Positions 41,141 to 49,516 are shown, counted from the stretch's first letter. The stretch is DNA of 64,000 nucleotides from Stenotrophomonas rhizophila (GCF_007667275.1 NZ_VDQT01000004.1:310001-374000), one strand, 5' to 3'. Numbers and translations are program-made. Notes: generated by a model not told the origin, from the sequence alone.

Positions 41141-41423
41141 CTCCGCGGCGGCGAGTTGCCACTCAACCTGCTGGAGCGATATCGGGCCGGAGATTCATCT
41201 TCGTCTCCGATACTCGCGTTGGCTGTTGAGCGCCTTGGGTGCAGGAGTTTGCCGTCATCGGAGTCCTGGAGGCAGTTCAGAACGTATGGGGTAATGCGGG
41301 CACGAGCCATGAAGTATTTGCAATGCGAAGGGAACTGCACCTGACGCAAATGGACGACTGCTGCCGGCCGATAGCGGACGTGAGTCTCTCTGGTAGCTCG
41401 GTTCTCTGATGAGGAATGTGTCG

Positions 41424-41720
41424 ATGGTCAGCGCGCTGTGCAACATCTGCGGTCGAAAGCTTGACGTCTCTGCCGATCTGCTATCTGCCGATTGCGGCGG
41501 AGATTGCTGGGGCTGCGTGGGGGCCATGGAGCTTGTTGGCCAGAATCGGCCAAGCGGGTCGCGGAGGAAATCCGAGCCGGCCTTCGAGAGCCTGATGGGG
41601 CGGCTAAGCCGCCGTCCGACAGCTAGCACGCCAACGTCCGCTTCTGGCCGGAAGCGGACACCGTGCCGAGTCCGACCGCCGGGAAGGATGGTGATGTCGG
41701 CTACCGACCCAAAGCGGTGA
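41424..41720 (+). CDS. Small CxxC/CxxxC-type zinc-binding-like protein with a repeat-derived tail
   Basis: A 98-codon frame, ATG 41424 with GAGGA at a spacing of eight. The N-terminal part CNICGRKLDVSADLLSADCGGDCWGC has two Cys pairs able to bind zinc. After about residue 45 the frame runs into a repeated sequence (41636-41659) that also occurs at 47809, so the C-terminal half (GRLSRRPTASTPTSASGRK and on) is probably not original protein. The gene may have been truncated by the repeat. Confidence 0.45.
   Translation: MVSALCNICGRKLDVSADLLSADCGGDCWGCVGAMELVGQNRPSGSRRKSEPAFESLMGRLSRRPTASTPTSASGRKRTPCRVRPPGRMVMSATDPKR
41636..41659. repeat. Dispersed near-palindromic repeat, copy 1
   Basis: A 24-base near-palindrome starting GTCCGCTTCTGGCC and ending AAGCGGAC. 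A second copy lies at 47809-47831 and a half-copy (CCGAAAGCGGACAC) at 57407-57420. It is unlike the GTAG-type SMAG elements. Confidence 0.7.
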
Positions 41721-41803
41721 CTCGCAGCCGACGGTTTCAAAGCTTGAAAGCGAACTCTGAATCGGCTAAAAGCTCCAATATTAAGGCGATTTGGAATCGG
41801 ATC

Positions 41804-42985
41804 ATGGTGTGGGAAAGGCTCAAAGGAATATTTGGCAGCCAAGGCAAGCCAACCACGCCCGTCCCGACGTCAGCACCAACCCGAACGGAAGACAAGCCCG
41901 CACCGCAAGTGCCCGACTTGAACTGGATTGAAGCGACGGACAATCCTTGGGGCGTCCGCGTGCTCGACGTACGGCCCGTAACCCTGACCATGTTGTCCAC
42001 GAGCCAGGATCCACAATGCGCGGCGAATGCGATGTCGTTCGAGCAGGATGACGGCACTGGCTTCATCGGGAAGACACCCGTTACCGAACGCAACGTTGAG
42101 ACTTCACTGAGCTTTCCCGTCGACCAGGTGTTGTCCGATGGCGTATTGTTCGCGCCGCGGGCTATGGAGCACAAGTGGGCACTTTTCTTTCATCATGGTG
42201 AGATCATCGCTGTGCGCAGCTGGACACGCGCCGTGATGCTGGTCGCGCGTGTGGAAACGCATGATCGTCATATCGAGATCACCCGTATCCGCGGCACTTT
42301 GTGTGCTACTGACGAGACGCCCGAGTTCACGGTCAGGGGACTCGACTACCTTCTGCGCAGCCATGTACTCGGCGCTATCTACCCAGCGCCCCTACCGCCC
42401 GGCATCGAGGCGGACCTGAAGGCCGCAGCCATGTGGTGCATGTCTGCGTTCGGCAATCTCGCGCAGCTCGCGACGCCGTGCTCCTTTACCCGACCCGATC
42501 CCGAGCGTCCGTTACGGACTCATTCGCTGTTGCACATTGCCGTTGCGCGTGGGCAGCCCGAAGCAGTCGACGCCTGCCTGCGATCAGGAACGCCAATCGA
42601 TGCGTTGGCAGCCGACGGGCTGGCTCCGCTACATTGGGCGCTCGCCGCTCAAGACGGCGCGATTATCAGCATGCTGCTAGACCGCGGTGCGTCCGTCGAC
42701 GTGCGCTCCGATCAGGGTGCAACGCCACTGATGAACGCAGTACAGGCCGCCAGCGTGGAAAGTACCACGCTGCTTCTCGATCGAGGCGCCGATGCGAACG
42801 CACGAGACGGGCGCGGCTTCACGGCATTACATCGCGCGGCCGAAATGGGGCTCGCCGACATCGTGCGCTTGCTGTTGGATAGAGGCGCGACCGTTGACGT
42901 CGATGCCGAAGGGCATACTCCTCGGTCGCTGGCGGAAGGCCGAGGCCGGAATGACATTCTCGCGATGCTTCAATCGCCTGGATGA
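41804..42985 (+). CDS. Ankyrin-repeat protein
   Basis: A 393 aa protein in two parts. Residues 1-240 form an alpha/beta region of unknown function. Residues about 250-390 contain four ankyrin repeats: SLLHIAVARGQPEAVDACLRSG, LAPLHWALAAQDGAIISMLLDRG, ATPLMNAVQAASVESTTLLLDRG and FTALHRAAEMGLADIVRLLLDRG. These mediate protein binding. The ATG at 41804 (MVWERLKGIFGSQGK) is followed by a GTG and has a weak ribosome-binding site. The N-terminus resembles that of the broken gene at 39763 (MGWLDRLKSSLGSKSSG), which hints at related genes. No signal peptide. Confidence 0.75.
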   Translation: MVWERLKGIFGSQGKPTTPVPTSAPTRTEDKPAPQVPDLNWIEATDNPWGVRVLDVRPVTLTMLSTSQDPQCAANAMSFEQDDGTGFIGKTPVTERNVETSLSFPVDQVLSDGVLFAPRAMEHKWALFFHHGEIIAVRSWTRAVMLVARVETHDRHIEITRIRGTLCATDETPEFTVRGLDYLLRSHVLGAIYPAPLPPGIEADLKAAAMWCMSAFGNLAQLATPCSFTRPDPERPLRTHSLLHIAVARGQPEAVDACLRSGTPIDALAADGLAPLHWALAAQDGAIISMLLDRGASVDVRSDQGATPLMNAVQAASVESTTLLLDRGADANARDGRGFTALHRAAEMGLADIVRLLLDRGATVDVDAEGHTPRSLAEGRGRNDILAMLQSPG

Positions 42986-43132
42986 CCGCTTGTGGCCGTA
43001 AGCGGGCCTCCCTGCTTTCACGGCGCTCCGGCCGGTGCTAGCTTTCGCTATCGGCCCATCCTTACAGGCTGCGCAGCATCGCCGCTGTGCACCGTCGGTT
43101 CCTAGGGGAGTCAATGTCTAAAGGGGGAATCA

Positions 43133-43417
43133 ATGTCCAGGTACTTCGTCCACAACGGCTACTCCGGATGGTCCTACGGCACGCCGCGCGATCCCCAGCT
43201 GATCTCCGATTCAGATGCAGCCAGGCTGATGAAGCTGGCCGGCTTGACCGCAGAGCAGGTTTTGTTGATCCTCCCGCCGGCACAGTATGCCGAAGTTGGC
43301 GACGCACTCTTTGCGGCGACCGGTTTCAATCGATTTTTGTTCTTGGGCGACCATGGAGAATGCATGGACGTTGATGCCAGCAAGGTCGCCTTGCCATTGC
43401 GTTTGGTGTGGGACTGA
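43133..43417 (+). CDS. Hypothetical protein
   Basis: A 94 aa protein (MSRYFVHNGYSGWSYGTPRDP ... ASKVALPLRLVWD) with AAAGGGGGAATCA before the ATG. No domain recognised. Same strand as the genes around it. Confidence 0.5.
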   Translation: MSRYFVHNGYSGWSYGTPRDPQLISDSDAARLMKLAGLTAEQVLLILPPAQYAEVGDALFAATGFNRFLFLGDHGECMDVDASKVALPLRLVWD

Positions 43418-43475
43418 TCTGGTACTGCCTCATAAGTGATTTGACACTTATGGAACCTCCTCAAAGAGAAATCAA

Positions 43476-43994
43476 ATGCGCTATTGGGTCTTATTGGTAC
43501 TGATTTTGCTGGCAGGGCCCGCGGTCGCCGCAAAGCGCTATACCGCGCCGTCGGACGCCGACACACGAGTTCAAGTTTCAGTCCCTTGGCTGCAGGAAAA
43601 GAGAGGGCTGGACGAATGGTCCAATCTTACTGTGTGGGACTTCACAGACAATCCTGCAGGAGAGATGCTCGGAATAATTAAGTTCCGGACCAAAAGCAAA
43701 GATCAGACTGTCATGCTTCGCTCTGGTCGCAAGATCCAGCTTGTCATGCACACCATGGAGTCAAGCTTTGGTCAAGTTCAAGAATGCGGCGTGGCACTGA
43801 CCTTCAACCCTGAGAAGGCTGGCCAATACATGCTTACATTTGAGTACCCGGTGCAAGCTGGGCAGGACGCAGCTGGATGTCGCTCAAGTTTGACCGATCT
43901 CGCTGCAACAGATCCGGCCAAGGCTGTTGTTGTCCAATTCACGGCGCCAGCAACAACGCAGATTTATAGGGCTAGAGTCACTATCAGTCATTAA
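43476..43994 (+). CDS. Exported hypothetical protein, possible integron cassette gene
   Basis: A 172 aa protein with a signal peptide (MRYWVLLVLILLAGPAVAA). The mature part is beta-rich with two Cys. GC is clearly lower than in the flanking core genes. Its stop lies 16 bases before an attC-like sequence (44011-44058), the usual position of a cassette recombination site. No family recognised. Confidence 0.6.
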   Translation: MRYWVLLVLILLAGPAVAAKRYTAPSDADTRVQVSVPWLQEKRGLDEWSNLTVWDFTDNPAGEMLGIIKFRTKSKDQTVMLRSGRKIQLVMHTMESSFGQVQECGVALTFNPEKAGQYMLTFEYPVQAGQDAAGCRSSLTDLAATDPAKAVVVQFTAPATTQIYRARVTISH

Positions 43995-44010
43995 TGATTG
44001 GCAGGTCTCG

Positions 44011-44058
44011 GCCTAACAATTCATTCAAGCCGAAGCCGCTCCGCAGGCCGGCTTGGTT
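44011..44058. other. Remnant of an integron attC site
   Basis: GCCTAAC (44011-44017) matches the RYYYAAC core, followed by AATTCATTCAAGCCGA, the conserved left part of many proteobacterial attC sites. A hairpin follows (GCCGCTCCGCAGGC) and CGGCTTGG complements CAAGCCGA. The right core GTTRRRY is absent; TTCCCGACTCACG follows instead. So the site is incomplete. No integrase gene is in the window. Confidence 0.55.
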
Positions 44059-44087
44059 CCCGACTCACGAACGTGCGCTGCTGGCCC

Positions 44088-44993
44088 TCAGCGGCCCCAG
44101 CCCGCGAACGCGGCCAGCTCCTCCGCCTGACCCTCGGGAAAGCATTCCTTGAGCAGGTCGAGCAGCGCCGACACCCTTGAGCTGAGCAGCCGTCGCGACG
44201 GGTACAGCGCCCATATCTCGATGGGCGGCGCCTTCGCATCTCCCCACGACACCAATGTGCCCTCCCTGAGATCGTCGGCAACCAGCGAGAAGGGCAGCAT
44301 CGCCGCGCCGGTACCTGCACGAACGGCATCGCGCACCATGGTCAGTGCGCCCAGGCGCAGCACCGGATCCACCGCGATACGCATCTCGCCACGCGGCGTC
44401 ACCACGTCCCAGCCGGTGGCATTGCTGGACGGACGGAACACCGCAGGCGCCGTCTCGCCCATCGCGGGCAGGGGCAGGTCCGGGTGCGCCACCGCCACCA
44501 GGCGGTCCCGGATCAGCACCCGCCCCACCAGCCGCTCATCCGGATCCGGATTGACCCTTATCACCAGGTCATAGCCTTCTTCCACCATGTCCACGGCGCG
44601 GTCTTCGGTGGTGACATCGAGCCGCACCTGTGGGTAGCGCTTTACGAATTCGGCTGCAATCCTGCCCAGCGCCATCTGCGAGAACAGCATCGGTGCACTC
44701 ACGCGCAGACGCCCACGGGGCGTGTCGCCACCTGAGGCAATGGACGCGGCCGCTTCGTCCAGTTCGGTAAGCAGCGTCTCGGTGCGCTCGAACAGCGCCC
44801 GACCTTCCTCGGTGAGCTTCAGCGTGTGCGAGCCACGCTCGAACAGCCGCACCCCCAGGCTGGCCTCCAGCTCACCCACGCGGCGCGAGAGTGTTGCCTT
44901 CGGGCGGTCCGCTGCGCGCGCGGCACGGCCAAATCCGCCGTGGCGCGCCACCAGGTTGAAGTCGGCCAAGGCCAGCAGGTCCATGTGTTCCAC
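44088..44993 (-). CDS. LysR family transcriptional regulator
   Basis: A 301 aa LysR protein. The helix-turn-helix is at residues 4-62 (LALADFNLVARHGGFGRAARAADR, then VGELEASLGVRLFERGSHTLKLTEEG). The effector domain starts near 95 (LRVSAPMLFSQMALGRIAAEF). Divergent from the NmrA-like reductase at 45082 with 88 bases between, so that gene is the likely target. Start 44993 (MEHMDLLALADF) or 44984. Confidence 0.9.
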   Translation of the reverse strand: MEHMDLLALADFNLVARHGGFGRAARAADRPKATLSRRVGELEASLGVRLFERGSHTLKLTEEGRALFERTETLLTELDEAAASIASGGDTPRGRLRVSAPMLFSQMALGRIAAEFVKRYPQVRLDVTTEDRAVDMVEEGYDLVIRVNPDPDERLVGRVLIRDRLVAVAHPDLPLPAMGETAPAVFRPSSNATGWDVVTPRGEMRIAVDPVLRLGALTMVRDAVRAGTGAAMLPFSLVADDLREGTLVSWGDAKAPPIEIWALYPSRRLLSSRVSALLDLLKECFPEGQAEELAAFAGWGR

Positions 44994-45081
44994 CAGCGAG
45001 ACAGGTGGTCCAACTATATGGGCTATCGGCCCGCACGCGGATCAACAACCATGAGGCCTCACCACCTACCCGGAGTACCCC

Positions 45082-45951
45082 ATGACCATTCTTGTTACCG
45101 GCGCCACTGGCACCATCGGCCGTCAGGTCGTCCAGCACCTCATCCAGCGCGGCGCAAGCGTTCGCGCACTGGTCCGCACCCCGGCCACCGCCAACCTGCC
45201 CGCCACCGTGGAGCTGGTGCAGGGCGACATGCTGGATGTCGATGCCCTCCGCCAAGCGCTGAAGGGCGTCTCCACGCTGTTCCTGCTCAACGCCGTGGTC
45301 GCCGACGAATTCACCCAGGCACTCATCACCCTCAACGTCGCCCGCGAGGCCGGGGTGAAGCGCGTGGTGTACCTGTCGGTGATCCACAGCGACCGCTACG
45401 TCAACGTGCCGCACTTCGCGGGCAAGTTCGGCGTGGAGCGCATGATCGAGCAGATGGGCTTCAGCGCCACGATCCTGCGCCCGGCCTATTTCATCGATAA
45501 CGACCTGACCATCAAGGACGTGGTGCAGGGCTACGGTGTGTACCCCATGCCGATTGGCAGCAAGGGGCTGGCGATGATCGACACCCGCGACATCGCCGAG
45601 ATCGCCGCCATCGAACTGCTCAACCGCGAACAGGCGCCGGACAACAGCGCACTGACCCGACTCAATCTGGTGGGCCCGGAAGCACTCACCGGAGAAAAGG
45701 TGGCCGCAATCTGGAGCGATGTGCTGAACCGCCCGATCGCGTACGGCGGTGATGACACGGCCGCTTTCGAGCAGAACCTGCGCCAGTTCATGCCGGCGTG
45801 GATGGCCTACGACATGCGACAGATGGCCGAGCGTTTCATCAGCGACGGCATGCTGCCGGGCGCGGGTGACGTGGAGCGGTTGATGCAGTTGCTGGGTCGG
45901 CCGTTGCGTACGTACGCCGCGTTTGCGGCGGAGCATGCGTCAGCGGGCTGA
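45082..45951 (+). CDS. NmrA-like NAD(P)-binding protein
   Basis: A 289 aa atypical short-chain dehydrogenase. TGATGTIGRQVVQHLIQRG at residues 6-24 is the Rossmann dinucleotide motif. LVQGDMLDVDALRQALKGVSTLFLL follows, and VVYLSVIHSDRY stands where a Tyr-x-x-x-Lys would be expected; that pair is missing. This places it in the NmrA/HSCARG group of redox sensors or quinone reductases. Divergent from a LysR regulator, as for many quinone-responsive reductases. Confidence 0.87.
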   Translation: MTILVTGATGTIGRQVVQHLIQRGASVRALVRTPATANLPATVELVQGDMLDVDALRQALKGVSTLFLLNAVVADEFTQALITLNVAREAGVKRVVYLSVIHSDRYVNVPHFAGKFGVERMIEQMGFSATILRPAYFIDNDLTIKDVVQGYGVYPMPIGSKGLAMIDTRDIAEIAAIELLNREQAPDNSALTRLNLVGPEALTGEKVAAIWSDVLNRPIAYGGDDTAAFEQNLRQFMPAWMAYDMRQMAERFISDGMLPGAGDVERLMQLLGRPLRTYAAFAAEHASAG

Positions 45952-46025
45952 AGGCCGAGCCTGGGCAGCGGTTGAACAGCCAGCCCTTGGAGCCTCGGCC
46001 TTCGCCTTCTGGATGCACGCGATGG

Positions 46026-46054
46026 TTGACAAGGTAGAACGATCGTTCTACCTT
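46026..46054 (+). promoter_or_regulatory. Promoter with a perfect 24-bp operator palindrome upstream of tetR
   Basis: TTGACA (46026-46031), a 17-base spacer and TACCTT (46049-46054) form a sigma70 promoter. Bases 46031-46054 are an exact palindrome (half-site AAGGTAGAACGA). Transcription would start at about 46061, the A of the ATG of the TetR gene, so the mRNA is probably leaderless. Autorepression by the TetR protein is the simplest reading. Confidence 0.8.
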
Positions 46055-46060
46055 GGCGCC

Positions 46061-46630
46061 ATGGATAAGACAACGACCGACACCCGACTGAAGATCCTGG
46101 ACACGGCGGAGGCGCTGATTTACCAGAACGGAATACATGCCACCGGCATGGATCTGCTGGTGAAGACCTCAGGCGTTGCGCGCAAGAGCATTTACCGACA
46201 CTTTGAAAACAAGGACCAGGTTGCCGCAGCCGCGTTGAACGCGCGGGACGTGCGCTGGCTCAATTGGTTCAGGCAGGAATGCGACAAGGCCGGCAGCCCG
46301 GAAGCGCGCATCCTGGGCATGTTCACGGTGCTCAAAGGCTGGTTCGAGTCCGAGGGCTATCGCGGCTGTGCCTTCATCAACACGGCAGGCGAGGTCGGCG
46401 ATTCCCACGACCCGATCCGCATGATCGCCAAGCACCACAAACAGAAACTGCTCGATTACACGCTGGAGCTCACCGGGCAACTGAACATCGCGCAGCCGGC
46501 CGTTCTGGCGCGGCAGCTGCTGGTTCTGATGGAAGGCGCCATCACCGTATCGCGCGTGATGGGTGACTACGACGCCGCAGACACCGCAAGGGATGTTGCC
46601 CAGGTGTTGTTGAAGCAAGCCACGCGCTAA
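46061..46630 (+). CDS. TetR family regulator, probably autoregulated and leaderless
   Basis: A 189 aa TetR protein. The helix-turn-helix covers residues about 8-55 (RLKILDTAEALIYQNG, then LVKTSGVARKSIYRHFENKDQV). The C-terminal domain has FESEGYRGCAFINTAGEVGD, typical of regulators near small detoxification enzymes. The start at ATG 46061 is fixed by the promoter at 46026-46054; no ribosome-binding site precedes it. The DUF1348 gene follows 63 bases downstream and is the likely regulated partner. Confidence 0.9.
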   Translation: MDKTTTDTRLKILDTAEALIYQNGIHATGMDLLVKTSGVARKSIYRHFENKDQVAAAALNARDVRWLNWFRQECDKAGSPEARILGMFTVLKGWFESEGYRGCAFINTAGEVGDSHDPIRMIAKHHKQKLLDYTLELTGQLNIAQPAVLARQLLVLMEGAITVSRVMGDYDAADTARDVAQVLLKQATR

Positions 46631-46693
46631 CGCCGCAGTAACCGAAATCCCGCCGCAGTACCCCGTTCATCCATTTCCATTGGAGGCCCCACC

Positions 46694-47170
46694 GTGTCCG
46701 CAGAAGCACCCCGTCCCCCCCTTCCCCCGTTCACTCTCGAATCGGCGATCCAGAAGGTTCGCTTGGCAGAAGATGGCTGGAATTCCCGCGATGCCGACAA
46801 AGTGGCGCTTGCCTATTCGCTCGACACCCAGTGGCGAAACCGCGCCGAGTTCACCAACGGCCGCGAGGAAGCCCGGCAGTTTCTTGCCCGAAAGTGGAAG
46901 AAAGAGCTTGAGTACCGGCTGATCAAAGAGTTGTGGGCATTCACCGGCAACCGCATTGCCGTGCGCTACGCCTATGAATGGCGCGACGACTCTGGAAACT
47001 GGTTCCGCTCCTATGGAAACGAGAACTGGGAATTCGGCGCGGACGGTCTGATGGAGCGCCGCTTCTCGTGCATCAACGACATGCCCATCAAGGACAGCGA
47101 ACGCAAGTTCCACTGGCCCCTGGGGCGCCGCCCGGATGATCACCCGGGGCTGTCCGACCTGGGTATGTAA
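46694..47170 (+). CDS. DUF1348 / NTF2-like family protein
   Basis: A 158 aa protein from GTG 46694. The NTF2-like (SnoaL-type) fold is clear: [52 protein letters not shown], and the highly conserved [22 protein letters not shown] and [16 protein letters not shown] of DUF1348. Function unknown. Downstream of a TetR gene on the same strand, so probably under the 24-bp palindrome. Confidence 0.87.
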   Translation: MSAEAPRPPLPPFTLESAIQKVRLAEDGWNSRDADKVALAYSLDTQWRNRAEFTNGREEARQFLARKWKKELEYRLIKELWAFTGNRIAVRYAYEWRDDSGNWFRSYGNENWEFGADGLMERRFSCINDMPIKDSERKFHWPLGRRPDDHPGLSDLGM

Positions 47171-47193
47171 GCTGGGAGCCAACGTGAGGAAGA

Positions 47194-47219
47194 CCCGCGG
47201 GCGTGAATGCGCCCGCGGG
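47194..47219. terminator. Hairpin between convergent genes, possible bidirectional terminator
   Basis: CCCGCGGGCG (47194-47203) and CGCCCGCGGG (47210-47219) form a perfect 10-bp stem with a six-base loop between the DUF1348 and RidA genes. The following T content is low (CCTTCC), so termination strength is uncertain. Confidence 0.55.
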
Positions 47220-47264
47220 CCTTCCATGTCAGCGCCGGGGTGCTCCTTCGCTTCAGGGGTCGGG

Positions 47265-47708
47265 CTACGACTGCACTTCAGCGCGGAACGCGATCTCGAT
47301 CAACTGTTCGGGGAAGGCGAGCGCTGAAACCCCGATGAGGTTGCTGGCCACCTGGGGAACAGGCTGGCCATAGACGGCGGGCCTGACCTTGCCGCTGGCG
47401 GCGAACGCGGCCGGCACATCGATTACGAAAAGAGTTTCCTCCACCACATCTGCCAGCGATCCGCCCAGCTCGGCCAACAACACTTCGGCGTTCTCATAGG
47501 TGCGCTTCATCTGCGCCTCCATGGTGTCGAAGTTGGCAGGCTTTCCGTCTGCACCCAGAGCTGCTGGGGCTACCAGCTGTCCCTCCGGCGTGTGTGAGAG
47601 CTGGCCCGACACGAAGATCGAATTGTTCACGCGCACGGCCTGCACGTAACCATAGGCCGATTCCCACGGCACGCCGAAGCTGGCCGTCTTGCGGTTGGAG
47701 GTGCTCAT
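47265..47708 (-). CDS. RidA family protein
   Basis: A 147 aa YjgF/YER057c/UK114-fold protein. NNSIFVSGQLSHTPEGQLV near residue 30 and the C-terminal VASNLIGVSALAFPEQLIEIAFRAEV are typical. The arginine that RidA uses to hold imines (usually R in the 'R.A' context near 105) is present as KVRPAVYG. RidA proteins hydrolyse reactive enamines/imines or play related roles. Start ATG 47708. Confidence 0.87.
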   Translation of the reverse strand: MSTSNRKTASFGVPWESAYGYVQAVRVNNSIFVSGQLSHTPEGQLVAPAALGADGKPANFDTMEAQMKRTYENAEVLLAELGGSLADVVEETLFVIDVPAAFAASGKVRPAVYGQPVPQVASNLIGVSALAFPEQLIEIAFRAEVQS

Positions 47709-47808
47709 TTCGCTTTCTTCCCAGAGTGAAGACGCCAGTCTGCCGGTAGGCATGGCCGCGCGCCTGCCCCGAAAGGGTAATGCAGGAGCAGCTGCATAGG
47801 CCGCTGGC

Positions 47809-47831
47809 GTCCGCTTCTGGCCGAAAGCGGA
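47809..47831. repeat. Dispersed near-palindromic repeat, copy 2
   Basis: GTCCGCTTCTGGCCGAAAGC and the next three bases, near-identical to 41636-41659. It lies in the 253-base gap between the RidA gene and bdcA, which otherwise shows no gene. Confidence 0.7.
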
Positions 47832-47961
47832 TACGGGCGGGAGGGGCAAGCGATGATCGTCGCAGGCCCAAATGCCGCGCCCTGGTACCCAAGCGCTGTC
47901 CATCAATGCCGCAGCGTCTGGTCATTTCGACTCAGTGCGCCTCGCCAACAGCGTGCGCGCA

Positions 47962-48672
47962 TCAAGCCCCAAACGCACCATCGATCGTGTGCATCGCGCC
48001 AGTCACGAAGCTTGCCTCTGGCCCGGCCAGCCAGGCCACCATGCCTGCCACTTCCTCCGGGCGACCGTGACGCTTGATCGCCATGAAGCTGTGCATCAGA
48101 TCCTTCATGGGACCATCCTCGGGATTGGCATCCGTATCGATGGGGCCGGGCTGAACGATGTTGATCGTGATGCCGCGCGGCCCGAAGTCGCGTGCCAGGC
48201 CGCGTGCCAGCCCCTGCAACGCGGACTTGCTCACCGCGTAGGACGCCATGCCCGGCACCGGCATCCTGTCGCCGTTCACCGAGCCGATCACGATGATGCG
48301 ACCGCCATCGCCCATCGTGCGCGCCGCCTCGACGGAGGCGTGGTACGGCGCATGCACGTTGATGCGCAGCAGACGATCCACGGCGTCGGGGTCCTGCTCC
48401 AACGCATCGCCGAAGATCGCGATGCCCGAGTTCACCACCAGCACGTCCAGCGGACCGGTGTGGCGGACGCGTGCGATCACCGCGTCACGGTCCGCGCTGT
48501 CGGTCTTCTCGGCCGTCGCCCCGGTTTCCGCGGCCAGCGCATGCGCCGCATCCGGGGACCCGCTGTAGGTGAAGGTCACTGAAGCTCCGTCCGCCACGAA
48601 GCGGCGCACGATCGCCGCGCCGATGCCGCGGCTGCCGCCCAGTACCAGCACCTTCTTGTTCTCAAAAGCCAT
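47962..48672 (-). CDS. bdcA: BdcA-like short-chain dehydrogenase (biofilm dispersal protein)
   Basis: A 236 aa short-chain dehydrogenase. VLVLGGSRGIGAAIVRRF is the nucleotide motif, and the catalytic set is Ser in IGSVNGDRM, Tyr-x-x-x-Lys in SYAVSKSALQGLARGLARD. The C-terminal half (RHGRPEEVAGMVAWLAGPEAS, then FVTGAMHTIDGAFGA) matches E. coli BdcA (YjgI) almost word for word from memory, and the divergent TetR gene matches BdcR. BdcA is reported to bind cyclic di-GMP and promote dispersal. Start at ATG 48672. Confidence 0.88.
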   Translation of the reverse strand: MAFENKKVLVLGGSRGIGAAIVRRFVADGASVTFTYSGSPDAAHALAAETGATAEKTDSADRDAVIARVRHTGPLDVLVVNSGIAIFGDALEQDPDAVDRLLRINVHAPYHASVEAARTMGDGGRIIVIGSVNGDRMPVPGMASYAVSKSALQGLARGLARDFGPRGITINIVQPGPIDTDANPEDGPMKDLMHSFMAIKRHGRPEEVAGMVAWLAGPEASFVTGAMHTIDGAFGA

Positions 48673-48704
48673 TGTTGGACACGCCTGAGTGAGTAATGTA
48701 GCAT

Positions 48705-48751
48705 CCACTATAGAAATGGCATTCGGCACCTGTCAAGGAATTTAATAGTGG
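48705..48751. promoter_or_regulatory. Inverted repeat between bdcA and bdcR
   Basis: CCACTAT (48705-48711) and ATAGTGG (48745-48751) are exact complements 33 bases apart, in the 75-base gap between the two divergent genes. The right arm overlaps the bdcR GTG start. Candidate BdcR operator half-sites; AAGGA (48735-48739) is the bdcR ribosome-binding site. Confidence 0.45.
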
Positions 48752-49347
48752 TCGATACAAAAAAATCTCGACCCCGCGGTCGGCCCCGGGCGTTCGACCC
48801 CGACGCTGCCGTGGCCACCGCGCAGCAGCTGTTCCATGCGCGCAGCTATGACGACGTCAGCGTGGCGGACATCACCGGCACCTTGGGGATCAATCCGCCC
48901 AGCTTCTACGCCGCCTTTGGCAGCAAGGCGGAGCTGTTTGGCCGGGTACTCGACCGGTATGCATGCGACGGGGCAATCCCGCTGCGGCAACTGCTGGATC
49001 CGGCCCGGCCCGTCATCGACTGCCTGGCCGCCGTGCTTGAGGAAGCTGCATGCCGATACGCCGGCAAGTCGGGCGCGTCCGGGTGCATGGTCATTGAAGG
49101 GGTGCAGTCCATCGATGAGGACGCCAAGCGGGCGGCCATGGTGTTCCTGGTCGGCGCTGAAGCGGCGATCCGTGACTTCGTAGCGGCGCGCCACCCGGAA
49201 GCCGCTGACCGGGTGATGGACTACATGACCACGGTGATGATGGGGCTGTCCACGAATGCGCGCCGAGGGCATGACCATGCCCGGCTGCTGGAGTCCGCGC
49301 GGCTGGCGGTTGGGGGGTTGGAGCGGGCGATGGCCGGCCCCGGGTAG
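48748..49347 (+). CDS. bdcR: BdcR-like TetR family repressor
   Basis: A 199 aa TetR protein from GTG 48748 (VVDTKKSRPRGRPRAFDPD). The helix-turn-helix is VSVADITGTLGINPPSFYAAFGSKAELFGRVL; SGASGCMVIEGV, HPEAADRVMDYMTTVM and MGLSTNARRGH match E. coli BdcR (YjgJ). It is divergent from bdcA, the target in E. coli. Conservation of this enteric pair in Stenotrophomonas is notable. Confidence 0.87.
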   Translation: MVDTKKSRPRGRPRAFDPDAAVATAQQLFHARSYDDVSVADITGTLGINPPSFYAAFGSKAELFGRVLDRYACDGAIPLRQLLDPARPVIDCLAAVLEEAACRYAGKSGASGCMVIEGVQSIDEDAKRAAMVFLVGAEAAIRDFVAARHPEAADRVMDYMTTVMMGLSTNARRGHDHARLLESARLAVGGLERAMAGPG

Positions 49348-49516
49348 CCGCCGCTGGTACGTGACCGTGCATGTCATAGGGTCGCTTCGTGCGGCCCTTT
49401 TTCATGGGCCGAAATCACCTTCGAGGTCGATGGCGCCAGGCCGCGAGCGCCTCCAAGTTGCTGTTTTACTTAACCATTCACGGATGGCGCCGGGCATCTG
49501 CAGGAAAAACTAAAGA

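Noticed and set aside
41156..41344. A 62-codon frame from TTG 41156
   Set aside because: Weak start codon, no ribosome-binding site, no resemblance; too little to call a gene, though it could be a fragment of a lost one.
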